NCBI GenBank assembly: GCA_003993805.1
Contig: RSEF01000012.1
Coordinates: forward strand, 3,187,239-3,251,238
Direction of reading: 5' to 3'
DNA length: 64,000 nucleotides
Origin: Himantopus leucocephalus
Lineage: Eukaryota; Chordata; Aves; Charadriiformes; Recurvirostridae
Made by a program: the position numbers and the translations under genes. Under the pieces are notes generated by a model that ran no database searches, had not been told where the DNA came from, and worked only from the letters and a program-made list of their open reading frames with translations. This document shows positions 50,593 through 63,279 of the stretch, one piece after another. Numbering within the stretch: the stretch's first letter is position 1; each line of letters begins with the position of its first letter.

Positions 50593-53500
50593 GCTTTTTC
50601 TTCTTTAGGCCCTTTCAGGCAAGGATAAGGACTAGTTGTCTAAGTTACCTGCCAAAGAATTCCTGAATGATCGTGCATGGGAAAATGTTCTGCATTAGCA
50701 GAAATTTCCCCCTTGTACGTGATGGAAAGGGCTTCCCATTTACTCTTTAGAGCGTGTTTAAGAATGAAGGTCCTTACTTGTTTTTACAATGACTATAGAA
50801 TGTGTTTCTTTTCATGGTAGACGTGTTTGTTTTAACATTTCCAGAGCAATGGATATTTACAACTGTCGTGCCTTGTGGTGCAGGGGATTTTGCCAAGGAG
50901 CCTTTCAGCGCTCTCCAATAGTCTGGAAACTGAAGACAATCCTTAAACTGGTTCTTAATTTTTATTATCCCTCTTTCTTCTAAAGAATAAATCCTCTCAT
51001 TTTAGTGCAAGACCTTTTAATGCTGGTATTGCAGCGAGAATTACATTTATGGCCTGCAGTGCAGTTTTTCTGCAGTCAGAATCTGTGACTCGGAAACTTC
51101 CATAGAAACAACAAGTATTATTATACACCATTCATCCGTACCCTGGCATATTCTTTTATAAGGAAAGATATCATCTCTGTACGCTTTATTTCCTCCAGTT
51201 ACTCTCCATTTTCATCTTCATTTTGTTTTGATTTTCTTTAAGTAATATTAATGGTGTTTTGGGAGGGATACTTGTCCATGCACCTATATTCTGCCCAACA
51301 TCTGACGTGTTCCTCTACTGTTTGGATAATTTGTGAGTCACAGCTGCTTCTTGACAGGGTCTCATAATTATTTTATCTGAGCACTCTGTGGCAGGAAGTC
51401 TTCTGTTTCTTCTATCGTTAGCCGTTCTGAGATTCTTGAAAGGCCTTATGGCTGCTTCTGGTGAGGACTCAAACATGGTTCACACCTAAGACAGCATTCA
51501 GTTAACGGCCATTTCTAACACAGCAATAAATTCAGAAAAAAGTTAAAACAAGCCATTAGTTACAGATCTTACATGGTAATCAAGCAAGTGTCCCTGTTGC
51601 CTTGTGTCGTGCTTCTGACACCTGACTCTTGCCTTGTCCTATCACTTTTTGAGAGTGGAGGTAATGCCTGCAACTATTTGTAGCCAAAATATGAACATCC
51701 ATATTTATTTATTTTTTTTTAAATCAAACTGGTTCTTTGTCAGGGGAGGGCATGAAATCAGTGCTTTGAGTGATTAGATTGAACTCTATCAGAATTGAGC
51801 CAATAGTAGTAGCTGCCTTTAAAAATGTTAATATTCTATATGAGTGCAAGATGGCTGTCCAAAATTCTTTTCACATCTTTGCCAAACACTGGGCTTATTG
51901 CTGAAAATTCTAAATAAGTCGTATGTTATGAAAGCAGTCGCAGAGGGGTGACTGATACAATTGTTTAGAGCTGCCAATGGGTGAACTAAATACAAGGTTT
52001 ACCCACAATGGAAAGTTTGAGTGGAAAGGTACTCTTTAGAAAGACAGAAAAGTTACTTTATGAAGCAATAGCACATCTAACAGATGTGTTTTCCATGCGC
52101 ACATTTTCTCCTCTTCTCAGGTTCCTGTGCGTTTTGATTTTGGGAGGGAACTGTTAAAGTCAGAAGCATGTGTTACCCTTTCTGTTACAAGCACAAAGCA
52201 CAAGAAGCAGTAGTATGCATCTGTAATACACAGGTACTGCTAAGGTAAAGCATTTCTGAAACAGGAGTAATGAAATATTGCCTTATGTGCGTATGCTCCA
52301 ATGGAACACACTCAAGGAAAACATCTCAAAGATTTTTAGTTAGTGTGGTAAGAAACCTTTTATTTTTTTAATGTTCACTGTATTTATGGCTTTATCATAA
52401 ATAATGATACAAGGTTTTTATAAAGAATAACTACTGTTTTTCTTCCATCTATTAGATGGAAGCAGTAAGAAGGATGTTGAAGATTGGTTTTAAATCAGAC
52501 TTAGTTTCTGCTTTTCTGAAATAAAAGGTTGTGGGTTTGACTTTTAGAAATTCATTCTAAATGCACCTTATGTAGCTTTGAACAGCAATATTAATTGTTC
52601 CAGGAAGACCTTTTCGTCAAGAATTTTTTTTTTTTTTTTAGTAAGAGCCAAAATACCGAGCCATTATACTACCAACTTCCTACATATTTCACTTGGTTGT
52701 CGTCTCAAGAAGAGATAGTGGCCTGTTGACCTCATACTAGCTTAATCTGGTTTGTCTTCTGAAAAGTTCATTGCTATATTCTATAGGTAAATACTAACTG
52801 TTAACTGTGATCTTGACATGACAAATAAGGAATCTCTTGCTATGCTGCTTAAGAAAGTACTTTATGGGATCTGGCTATGACAGTGGTAGTTGGAGGTTTG
52901 AAGTATGTTTTCTTCTGCGTAGCATCACAACTGACTTTATCTTCATATCAAATGTGCCAAATTTACAGGCCACTATGCAGGAGTATAGTTTGTCAGGTAA
53001 AACATCAAAACTATTAACTTTACTACCCAATTTAGGTAGACGTTTGCATGGAAAGTAGCTTCTAAAAGTACTCTGATTCTTTCATCTCAAAATTTATCAT
53101 ATTACATGGAGATTCTGCTGGTTGTTATTATGGGACAGTATTATGCATTTAGTGAATATGGGGGCAAAGTATACTGTTGTACTGACATTTACTTACTATT
53201 TCCATATTTCTGAAAGTTATTTGACTTTCTTTTTCTATTTTAATCATTTTATAAATGGAGTTTAAAGTTCTTTGCCCTGTGAAATCTAGTATTTGAGGAA
53301 ATAGAAAATATTGGTAATAATTTACAGGAAGGTACCATCTAAATGGAAATTGTATGTATTAGCATAAAATATAAAGGAAAAATATGCATGCCAAAAATCA
53401 AAGTAGGCTTTCATGAAATTATCAATTTCTAGCTGTTCAACACTAACTTTTTCTTGAGCAAGTAATAATGATGCTGCATCACAGTATTGCTGCTGCAGAA

Positions 53501-56059
53501 ATGAGTAGATAATTGCTTTTATTATTCTTGCAGAATATTAGGATATTATATCACTTCCTCAGTCTGAGTATCTACTCATCAGGTTAACACATAAGTGGCT
53601 TGTTTGCTTTCTTCCTGCTAAGAAATTAGGCGCTATTACTGATCCATGAGTCAGTCTGTTCCTTGTTGCATCCTGTAGAATAGAAAGGAGATAGAATAGT
53701 ATGGTGTCTGGATGTTCTTCTTGGAGGCTGAAATAGGATATAAATTTGGGTAAAATAATATCTTTTAGAATGCCAGGCCAATTTTCTTTTCCACAAATGA
53801 GAAACAAAGGAGTTAAGGTATTCTGTGAAGAGTGTTTCTGGAAGAAAAATATTTTCATTGGCCTTTATATCTAAAAAGCACTTAAAAATAATTAAGAAGC
53901 AAGTGCATGCTTGTGTCGGTGACTTGTTCCCTCTCTGTCCCTCAGGAAATTTTACATCCTTTGGGAACCAGTCAACTGGAGATTTTTTCCATGCTTAACA
54001 GAGAATGCAATTCCTTAATAGTTACTGCAAATGTAATTGTGAAAAGAGCATATTACTTTCAATGTTGCTCCCTTTGCCTCTGATAGAAGCCTTCATATAG
54101 GTGATGGATAGTATATGCATAATGACTCTGGTGTATGAAACACACTGCACGAGATGCATAGATGGTCTATATACATGCGGCTAGTCTGATGCATCCAGGC
54201 TTGTTAAATTTACTACTTACGCACAGGGAGTTTGTGGCAAGACTTAGCTGTGTGTGGAAATGTGTGGGATTCTCGTCAAAACTGCATCCACAGTGCTGCT
54301 GTTCCAGAAATCTCATAGTCTTCAAATTTCTCCTGGGCAAGAATTTGAGACAGAAAAAGCGTTCATGCATAGGAAAACCTGGCTGCGTGGTATTCCCACT
54401 GCAATCATAGCAGCATAATGGTTAAATCCAGAATTGCATTGTTCAGTTGAGCAGAACTGTTCATATTTTATATGAAAAACTGCAAGAAGTCTGTCTGTTG
54501 GCAGCATGTTATGTTGAGCTAATCTTTTTTTGGCTAACACAAGCTTTGAGAAACATCCCAACTTGTTTCAAATTATTGATTAGTTTGGGGAATATCTTAA
54601 ATATCATTAAAGCCTTTCTGTTTATTTTATACTTGATACTGTCTTCCATCTCAGGTGATTCATTGAGTATGCAGGGTAAATCTTACATTTATCTTACCAG
54701 ATAATTTTAGACAGTGGTATGTGATACGTGGCATTTGGAATTCAAGACAGATTTTCATTTACTCCAGGGCTTTTCCATATGTTTCCTATTAGCAGCTTTG
54801 TTCTCAAACCTCTGGTCTCCCCAGAAAGGAGGAGAAAAAAAAACCAAACCAACCCAGGAAACTATCTTAAATTCTAAACATAGAGAAGAAGAAAAAATAG
54901 GCTTCAGATCACAATTTCATTATTTTTAGTGTACCATTGCTTTTATTGTCATCCTGGTGTTAAACTCTAGTCAAAATACCATGGCAATATTAATGTTTCT
55001 TTTGTCTGTTGTGGTATACATTAGTTTTTCTAGATGACTAGTGCAATATTTTAACTAGGAATCCGCTCTTAAGCTTGTGAAATAGTGAGCAGTGATTTTT
55101 GGTGGTATTCCTAATATTTTTATTTGAGTTTTCTTCTTTACTTTGAAATGAACTGGAAAAAAAAAAGTGCTTATGTTACTAATTTTTTGTTTCTTGTTAA
55201 TTTGTCATTAAAAAAACAAACACTTGTGAAGTAGATTTTTTTTTTTTAATCAAGGCAACATGGGAAAATGTCCAGAAACTTTGAGGAATGGAGAGAACAA
55301 ATTGGTGTAGTTCAGATTTGTAAAGTTGAGACCTCTTGGTTTTGTTCAACTTTACTGGGCAGTCTTCTCTGAGATATTTGAAGTTGCTTCATCAGGCTTC
55401 AGTGAATGCAACTACTTGTAGCATTATTAGTGGTAAATATCAAAATATTAGCTAGAAACCTAAGCTCTGAAAGATTTAACTCTCTAGATTTAACTTAAAC
55501 TTGAAAAGAGATATCTTAAGATTAGTAAATGGCCAACTATGGTTGAACAAGTACGGTACATATTTTAATGTTGGTAATTGCTGTCTTTGAGAGCAGAAAT
55601 CACTTCTTAGGACATAGATAAATGCTTTTTGAAATTATGTTAAATGATTTAAAAGTTTTATAACTGTGAAGTTGTATCAGATTTCATAAGCATAACCTGT
55701 TTTAGGTAGCTGAACTGGTTTACCACTGTACCAAACCAATATGAATGGTTAAAAACTTGAATATCTTAATTTATATATTTTTTTCTCCTGGTCTAGTCTT
55801 AAGCATTTGCCTCACTTTTGGGGAATGCTGGTGCAGGAATTCTTGATGGAGTACTTGCTGATGTGAAACTTTCTAGAAGTTTCTACTATGGTTAGAATAG
55901 CCAAACTTTCATCTCTTGATTTCCTAAGATAAGGAAACATTTTGTCTTTGTCACTTATTTCACCCAATATCTTTTGACCCTCATTGTCAGTTATAACCAA
56001 ACTTGACAATGGGATAGAGGGAAACTTACAGGTAATTTCTACAAACTTGTGAAAAATAG

Positions 56060-56156
56060 CAGTTGGCCTCCAAGTAGAATTCACTAAATTGCCACCCTCT
56101 GCTCCCTGCCATTCAGCCACCCACCTCACTGTCTGCTCATCCAGCCCATACTTCAT
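56060..56156 (-). mobile_element. possible LINE reverse-transcriptase remnant
   Basis: On the - strand the first codons of a 114-codon open frame read MKYGLDEQTVRWVAEWQGA and later STWRP. This resembles the jockey/CR1-type RT block GLDEQTVRW..NWL followed by SSWRPV. The rest of the frame does not continue the match, so only about 100 nt can be argued for. Confidence 0.4.
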
Positions 56157-57283
56157 TGTGTTTTTATGATTTTACAACTCTTTTTCCTAAGGTCATGCAG
56201 TGATATCCAAGTAGCTGTGCTCTTTCTCTGTCCATCTAGTGGACACTTTTAGCCAGTTTGCCAGATACACTGAATTCCTGCAGGTTTTATGTAAATTGGC
56301 ATCTGGGCAGAGGAGGAGGACACAGTGATACTGGGAACAGGAAGAAAAATCAACACTTCTTCACTTTAACTTGTTTAGCAGCAAGAGAAAGCACCTACAT
56401 GATCTGTGAGTTTCATACACTAGTCAGCAGACAACCAAGTAGTTGATTCTGAACCCGTACTTCTAACCTATGAATATATTGCTGTGAAGGAAATATGGGA
56501 AATAAAGAAGACACTGCACTGGGACTAATATCATTAAGGATATGAGGTGGAATGTGATTTTGTGATGGGAGATTGAGGGTTGCATGGCGTAGGCATCTTT
56601 ATAAAACTATTATTCATTAGATGTCTTGCTTGCAGAGCAAACATCTCAAACTGAAGTGGTTCGATGCTTCAAAATTTTGGTTTAGTTTGTTTGGCTTTTC
56701 AATATGAATATGAAAACAATCCTGTTTTATTGAATGTGTGTTTTGATTTACATGGTATGCACTTCCCATAGCTGATAGTGCAACTTAAAATCATGATTTC
56801 ATAGTACTTTGTATTCTTTAAACTTTCAGTACCTTATTAAGTTTGTCTTTATTTGTCTGCCAGTGTTGTGGAACCTTCTATATTATTCTTTGTATTGCTG
56901 TGTTTTAAAGTACTGCTTTAAGTAGGTTGATACTGGGGAAAGAGGCAGGGAGAAGACTTGGAGAGGTCAAGTTATTTCATTCTTTGGCAAGTTAATGGTG
57001 TAGAGCAGGGCATAGAACTCAGTCTTTAGTAGTACTCAAATAGGCTACTCCGCTTAATCAGTATTTGTGAAGTTTACTGGGCTATTACTGTGCAGTAACA
57101 GTCTTTGTTATTTATTCTTTAGAATTACTTTTCCTTCTATTGGTAACAATAGGCTGCCATCCTCTGGTGAAATTTGTTAACTGTCTTGTAGGGACCTGAC
57201 AGATTTTCAGAAGAGAGAAGCCCATTAAAGTTTGGAAAGCTTAGACAGAATAAATTCTTTTTTTTTTTTTTTTTTTTTAGAGG

Positions 57284-57317
57284 NNNNNNNNNNNNNNNNN
57301 NNNNNNNNNNNNNNNNN
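57284..57317. other. assembly gap (34 N) next to poly(T)
   Basis: A run of 34 N follows a poly(T) tract. Sequence is missing, and the true gap length is unknown. Confidence 0.95.
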
Positions 57318-60300
57318 AAGGGTTTATATAAAATTTCCCTCCCTCTTTCTTTTTTCCATAACATCTGTGGACAATGTAAAGGTGGAGTTGATTTCTTGAC
57401 AGTTTTTCTCTGTCTGCTGATACTGAACTGCCTTGTTCTGTGAAAAGACCGTTAAACACCAGTGTATTATCATTAGTTAGCTATTATTCTGTTAATTTCA
57501 CTGCTGTCCATATTCAGAAATCATTGCTGAAACTGTGTAAGGTGCAGTTTATATTGTAATGCCTGTATGTCATTGCACATCCGCTTGGGTTTATGTTAAA
57601 GTATGCCAAAGATACAAGGTGTGTAAATTATTAGTTATTATTACCCACAAATGCTAGCTGAAGAATGATATCTGAAAATAGTGGAGGGTTGTTGAACATA
57701 TTTTTTTTCCTCATAGGTGACAGATACCCTATGAATTTATGTGACATGATACAGGAAATTATTGTCTTTTTGCTAAAAATAACTTACAGGAAACAGAATG
57801 AACCATTTGATACTTACCTGTCTTAATGAAAAATTGCCAATGTAGTTTAAGTCACAGATAAAGTTTCTTAAACTTTAAAGCTAGCTGAATTTGCCTTGAA
57901 GATGATGAAAAGCTAAGCGGTTGGTAACATCCTTTAGAGATTATTTATTAAGTGAGAGTGGAAGTAGTATCTTCAAAATAGTGTTGCAGCTGCTTCTGTG
58001 AATGTTGCATGTATCCATGGATGCTAACTGTAGAAAGAGTTTCTCAGTCTGAGTGCATGGCAAACACAGAACAGTGAGAAGGCAAGAGAGTTTTTAAGGC
58101 TTTGGAAGGACAAGATCAAGACTGTATTAGTCTTCTAACTCTTAGGACTTCACTACATTTTTACAAAGATTTCATACTATATTGACTTTGACAGTGGACC
58201 TAAAATTTGGTGAAACTCTTACGCAAATACATGTAAAGAATTCTTAGATTTAGAAAGTACTAATCATGCTTTCTAGGGACTAGGACTACTCTGCTAAAGC
58301 CGTGCCCCAAGGAAAGTTTCAGATGAGGTCCAAGACTGAGGGATGCTATCTGGAGTCTGTATGAGGATGGTTAACTAGCCTCAGCGCAAATTTCTTGCCT
58401 TCGGAAACCAAAAAGCCTAGCGGCCATTTTTCTTACATGTGCCTGGCAGTTAGTCACAGGAACACAGGCAATTTGAACAAAAGCAAGAGGGATTTTATTT
58501 TTTCATGTGGCCACCTACTCACCTGTGGGCATTTGTTATGTTTGGAAATGTTATGCGAAATGCGATTATTAAGATTTACTGAGAATATGGGTGATTACTT
58601 CCAAGAGCTCCTTGCTGCTGAGTAGGTTTCTTAGCAGTGGGTTGGAGACTGTAGTCCATCTTCTTAAACATCTTGGTCCTGGCAGATGCAGCGTTCCTCT
58701 TGTCCATTGCATTAGCTTCAATTAGATAAGGAATTGTTTGCTTTCTTTGTTATTGTTACTTTTAATCCTTACCACTACATTAATGTAATGTACTACATTA
58801 CACTGTGAGTTTATTCTTTTAGTTAAGCTGAATTTGAATCTTTTCTATTTATGTTGTCATTGCTGAATTGGTGTAAATAGTATAGCACGAGTGTTTATAT
58901 TTAAACTAGTGATTCATATAAATGTAATGATTTTTCTGTTATCAATTCTATTCTTTTTACTAGCATTGTACTTGCTCTTGGTTGTGCTTTCAGCTGAAGA
59001 TTTGATTTAAGTCCATCTTTGTCATACTTACTCAAGGTGAAAACTGTTAACTTAGTGTTTTATGAAGTAGATAAAAGATTTGGAAATTTTCCTTCCATTT
59101 TTCATTCTTAACCTTCTTTACGATTGGACTTCTTTTTGCTGTTCTATTGCTACTTGACCACTCTTTTCCACTACAAGTCCCTCAAGTCTTTTTTGGCTCT
59201 TGATTACCTTCTGGTCATCTACAAATTATCCTGCCTCATCCTTTGTTTACCTTTCCTCTATCTTTTTGATAGTAAACTTCATAAGCAGTGAACCTCTTGT
59301 GGAACATTAAGGACTTCAGCTTCTTAGCTGTTACTAGATAAGAATGGGTATTAATTTTAAATCTTTCACTTTCTTCTTGGACAGGTAGTTGTAATTGACA
59401 ATGCTTTTTCTCTCTGGTATGGGGTTATGAGCTGTTTATGACAGTATAAGGCGGGGTAGCCTGTCATTAAGGGAAGGTTGGTATTTCCCAGAGGGTATGA
59501 ATATGCACTCGGGCTGTTACCATGAAAGTAGCAGGTGCTCCTGCTCGAGTATGAATGTAAAGATTTTGTGGGATGGTGTTCTGCTCTCGGGTAAATGACT
59601 TGTCAGTGTGGTGTGTTATCCTGAATGTTACTAGGCTGTTTCGTTCTTAGTTACTCATTTTTGCCCTTGCCATTTTCAACGTTCTCCCATGCTCCACATA
59701 AATCTTGTAGAGGGGGCTTAAATGAGTTGGCTGTTTCCCTCTGTAGCCTTTTGAGATTTGTTACTGTTGGATTTATTTAAAGTGCAACATACAGAGAGGC
59801 TCAGGCTGGGTCTTCGCTGGGAATGGAGAGCTGCAGTAAAAACTGGTATGCGTTCGCTGTATGAACTGTACATCAACAGTTCTGTCTTTCCTGTGAGTGT
59901 AGTAACTAATTCCCCAGTGGAAAAACCTACTGAAGGTATTACCTTTTTTCCTATATATACATCAGGCTTGTCTTCTAACATGGGTCTATGTTTAGAGATC
60001 ATAGCTCTTCACACATGATGACATAGGTATCGCTAAAGAAGTAGATGGTATAAACTAGACCAACTGATGAAGAGTATACTCATTAGCTACTACTATTTTC
60101 AGTACTGATCACTGCTTTCCCCATGTTCTTTGCCAGGAAATGCACTCCTTAGAAACATCTTCAGAAGCCAGGCATAGAAAGATGCTTGGTGATCTGCAGA
60201 TTTGGTTTGGTTTTTGTGTTTTGTTCAGTGTTTTGTTTTTATCCTGCCTCGAAGTGTTTTACAGAATTTCTGTTTGCAAAAACTGTTCTTCAGTAAAAGC

Positions 60301-61438
60301 CTCCCCTGGCCCACTCTCCCTCCTCTACCCATGTGGTTTTGCGTCTCAACAGCATAGCGGTGCTAACAAAATATTAAATACAAAGAGAGCAAGCAGATGA
60401 AAAAAATCAGATGTTACAGACTTGATGCTTATTGCTTAGCGTACTTAGGGAGGTGGTAGGCAGGCGGAGAGACTGGGAATTGCTTGATTTCTATGTAGTA
60501 TTTTCTTCTACTGCTAGTCTATGTCATCTCCGATAGCCCCTTCAAATAAAGCATTGAATTTTTAACTTTGTGAAGCACAGCAGTGATAAGTGATCTGCAA
60601 GGTATGTAGATTTGGAAAAAGGAAGAACAGAGAAAATGTCTAGAGAAGAGTCAGAAAGGGGTTTGGTTATAATGTCTGAATAGTTTGACATGAGCTATCA
60701 TGTAATCAAGTATGCAAATGCGAGTATTGTTTATTTAATTTATTTTGAATCCCAATAGCAAATATACACTACATAGATATATAAAATATCCATTTTATAC
60801 AGTACTGTCAGTATTGAGAATTCTATGTGCTGACCTACATAAGAAGTCAGGGCAGTTGAGTTCCAGCTATCAGCTTGCATTCAGCAATTTTAAGGTACTT
60901 ACATTAATGAGGGATTCCTAACCCGTGTGACATCAAAATACAAAAGAGGAGAAAATTAAATGAAAAACACGATTACAATTCTATAGATAAAAAAATGTTT
61001 GTGCTGGCCTAAAGGGAGTTTAATAATCGTTCCTATTAAGCTCGAAGCATATGATAAATCTTGAATCCTACTTTTTAATGTTCAGAGTGCATCAAATTAT
61101 ATTGATAGCAAAACATTGAAGGGCATTTCCCTCTTAAAGTTGCAAGAAAAAAATACCAAAAGCTTTATAGGTTTTTCGTGTGTTAGTTCTTGATATGATA
61201 CTCTCCTGTATCTCATTTAGTAGATTATAAAAATATGTTCTAGTTTAGAGACAAAAGAGCTCACAATACCATACCTTTTTATTGCGTCTTTGCAGATTAT
61301 CAAAAATGGCACAAAAAGTTGTCCTTAAAATCTGGTAACTGGGGGGGTGTGTGTGTGCAGCTTTTCTTACAACTTTCTTTTGGCAGAGGAAAAGGGTCCT
61401 TGCTGTGGAAAAAGTCACTTCCACTTGATTTTTTAGAA

Positions 61439-61571
61439 TTTATTTGAAAGAAAGAATATGTCAAGTCTATGTGATTTAAGTAAAGAATTTAACATCTATA
61501 ATAGGAAACATCAAATGCAGTTTCCAGTTCCGCTTTCAAGAGTCCTTCTGTAAGATATAAAGGCTTTTATT
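61439..61571 (-). terminator. ASPN: candidate ASPN polyadenylation signals
   Basis: AATAAA occurs on the ASPN strand at 61571-61566 (about 195 nt past the stop) and at 61444-61439, with a third copy at 61283-61278. In such AT-rich DNA these hexamers are frequent, so which one is used cannot be told. Confidence 0.3.
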
Positions 61572-61765
61572 ATTCAAATGTAGGTTGAACATTGTCAAAT
61601 AATAAAATGGATCGTACTGATATATTGTTTCTAATTAATTATCTCTGAAATAGCAAATACTTTGTAAACTGGTTAAATAGTGTAAAATTAACATTTTTTC
61701 TGCAAATTTCAAGTATTGTAGAACTGATTTGGACAGCTCGCTTTTTGAAATGACCAACTTTGGTA

Positions 61766-61963
61766 TCACTTGAGGAAATTTCCAAGTTGCACACTGTTTC
61801 GAGCTAAAATGCAACGGAAGGTTGAAGGCTGAACCTCCCAGTACTTTACAGGATTATTGAAGAGGCTTATGCCACTGTATAATGCTTTCTTCTTTCTTCT
61901 TCCTGTGGGGCAGAAATCATTCACTCCCAGTTTTGCAATATGATTAGAATGAAGGAAGACTAC
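61766..61963 (-). CDS. ASPN: ASPN last coding exon (stop)
   Basis: The acceptor is TCTTATTGCTACAG (ending 61964) and the stop is TGA at 61768-61766. The 65 residues hold the C-terminal ear repeat with cysteines at exon residues 18 and 51. The segment GRRKKKAL is more basic than the human one (VPKMKKSL). Confidence 0.93.
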   Translation of the reverse strand, partial: VVFLHSNHIAKLGVNDFCPTGRRKKKALYSGISLFNNPVKYWEVQPSTFRCILARNSVQLGNFLK

Positions 61964-63279
61964 CTGTAGCAATAAGAAAGAGTAAAATATAATAGTTAGT
62001 ATGTAAATGGGAAAAATATCTAAACATTCATTGGCATGTAGATAACTGAGCTGTGCTATAATAAGTTGGATGCAGACCTGAATAGTAACAGGAATTAAAA
62101 ATTTGTGGAAAATCTTAAAAAAATTTCTCCCTCCTGCCACTCTCTCGCAAAAAAAGTTATATGGTATTTTATCAGTGTGTTGTCAGAATAATTGGACTCT
62201 ATTCTTATGGAACATTCTTCTAAAATGCAATTTTATATTCTCTTACTATAAGAACTATAACAGTATTATATTCTCCCATAATGCAATTTTTCAGTGATTT
62301 AATAAATTTTAAAAAGTAGTCTCTAGAAAAGTTGGTATGGTTATAGGAACAGATCAATCTAATGCTGATGTAGCTTAAATTAGTAAAAACATAAAGGGCT
62401 TGTGATAGCGGAGTTTAGAATTTGTCACGTAAAATAATGTGCATTGACAAAAGAATTGTTTGTATATCTAATTTTACATTACATTGTAAGTTGATTTTTG
62501 TGTTTTAAAAAATATATATCTTGCAAAAGGTTTTCCTTTAATTGGAAATGAAATGAGAAGTGGAAAGAAATGAAATTCAGAGCTAAAAGCTTTTACCAAA
62601 TAGCTTAACGCGTACTCTGTCATCTGTGAATTTCTTCATGTTTCCAAGCTTTGTTCTGCTCTGTATCCTAAGGCATATGTCATCTTATAAAACATATGTG
62701 ATTTTAATTGCTGTTCTAGAATTCAGGAAATAAATGTGCTTTGAAAGCATTTTATTGCAGAATTTGCCTAATTCTAAAGACAAGTTTTAAAATTTTATTT
62801 CAGCCTCATGAATAATTTATTTTGGCTTTAAGACTTTTCAGTGTGGGAATGGAGAAATTTCCACTTTGACTTGCTAATATGGAAAATATGATAAACCTGG
62901 TACAAACTTTCTGGAAACATTTTCTGGGTGTAGCATGTTGTTTTCCTTTCTTTTCTAGGAAGCATTCCTGCTGTTTGATCTTGTTTATTTCTTTAAGTAT
63001 ATACATGATTTCAGGTTTTCCTAGTATGAGAGTCATGTCAAAATATATGTGACAGTTTTCTTAATTATGTCCTAATCAGTATGGCAGTGTGAAAGTCAAC
63101 TCGTAACTACTGGAGTTTTCTATTAAGTTTAATATATGACCTGCAGGTATTTCAGTTCGGGTAATCCAGGAGGAACTTTCTTGAGCTTATTTTTTTCAAG
63201 GTGGATTTCACGTATGCTTGGTATGTTGGCAAAACTTCCATTTTCCACATCTTTGATTTTGTTATTCCCAAGGCCTAGT
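61766..63279 (-). CDS. ASPN: ASPN, asporin (3' part only, last two coding exons joined)
   Basis: Asporin is a secreted SLRP close to decorin and biglycan. It binds collagen and TGF-beta and affects matrix mineralisation. Joining 63279-63141 and 61963-61766 gives the last ~111 residues. Visible features are two LRRs ([20 protein letters not shown] and [20 protein letters not shown]), then [19 protein letters not shown], the C-terminal cap with its cysteine pair, and [18 protein letters not shown], a signature shared by asporin, decorin and biglycan. The ending SVQLGNFLK is close to human asporin's SVQLGNF ending and separates it from decorin and biglycan. The signal peptide, Asp repeat and first LRRs lie past 64000. 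Confidence 0.93.
63141..63279 (-). CDS. ASPN: ASPN penultimate coding exon
   Basis: The exon of 139 nt follows ACTATTTCTAG (ending 63280) and ends CTGCAG|GTCATA. It enters with one base completing a split codon and leaves in phase 0. The donor has C at +3, which is uncommon, but the frame continues exactly into the last exon (LQ|VVFLHSN; human LQ|IIFLHSN). Confidence 0.9.

Larger units (their letters stand above)
42028..61765. other. sequence between OMD and the ASPN 3' end, within the CENPP intron
   Basis: Besides the old CR1 at 42452-42720, the candidate OMD first exon near 44643, homopolymer/N artefacts and a possible RT remnant near 56060-56156, no gene is supported in this 19.7-kb stretch. 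It should include the OMD promoter (- strand) and the ASPN 3' UTR near 61765. The open frames of 60-114 codons here show no family match that I recognise. Confidence 0.45.

Noticed and set aside
61766..62140. 124-codon frame as a separate small gene
   Set aside because: Its second half is the ASPN last exon; the part upstream of 61963 is intron read-through before the acceptor.
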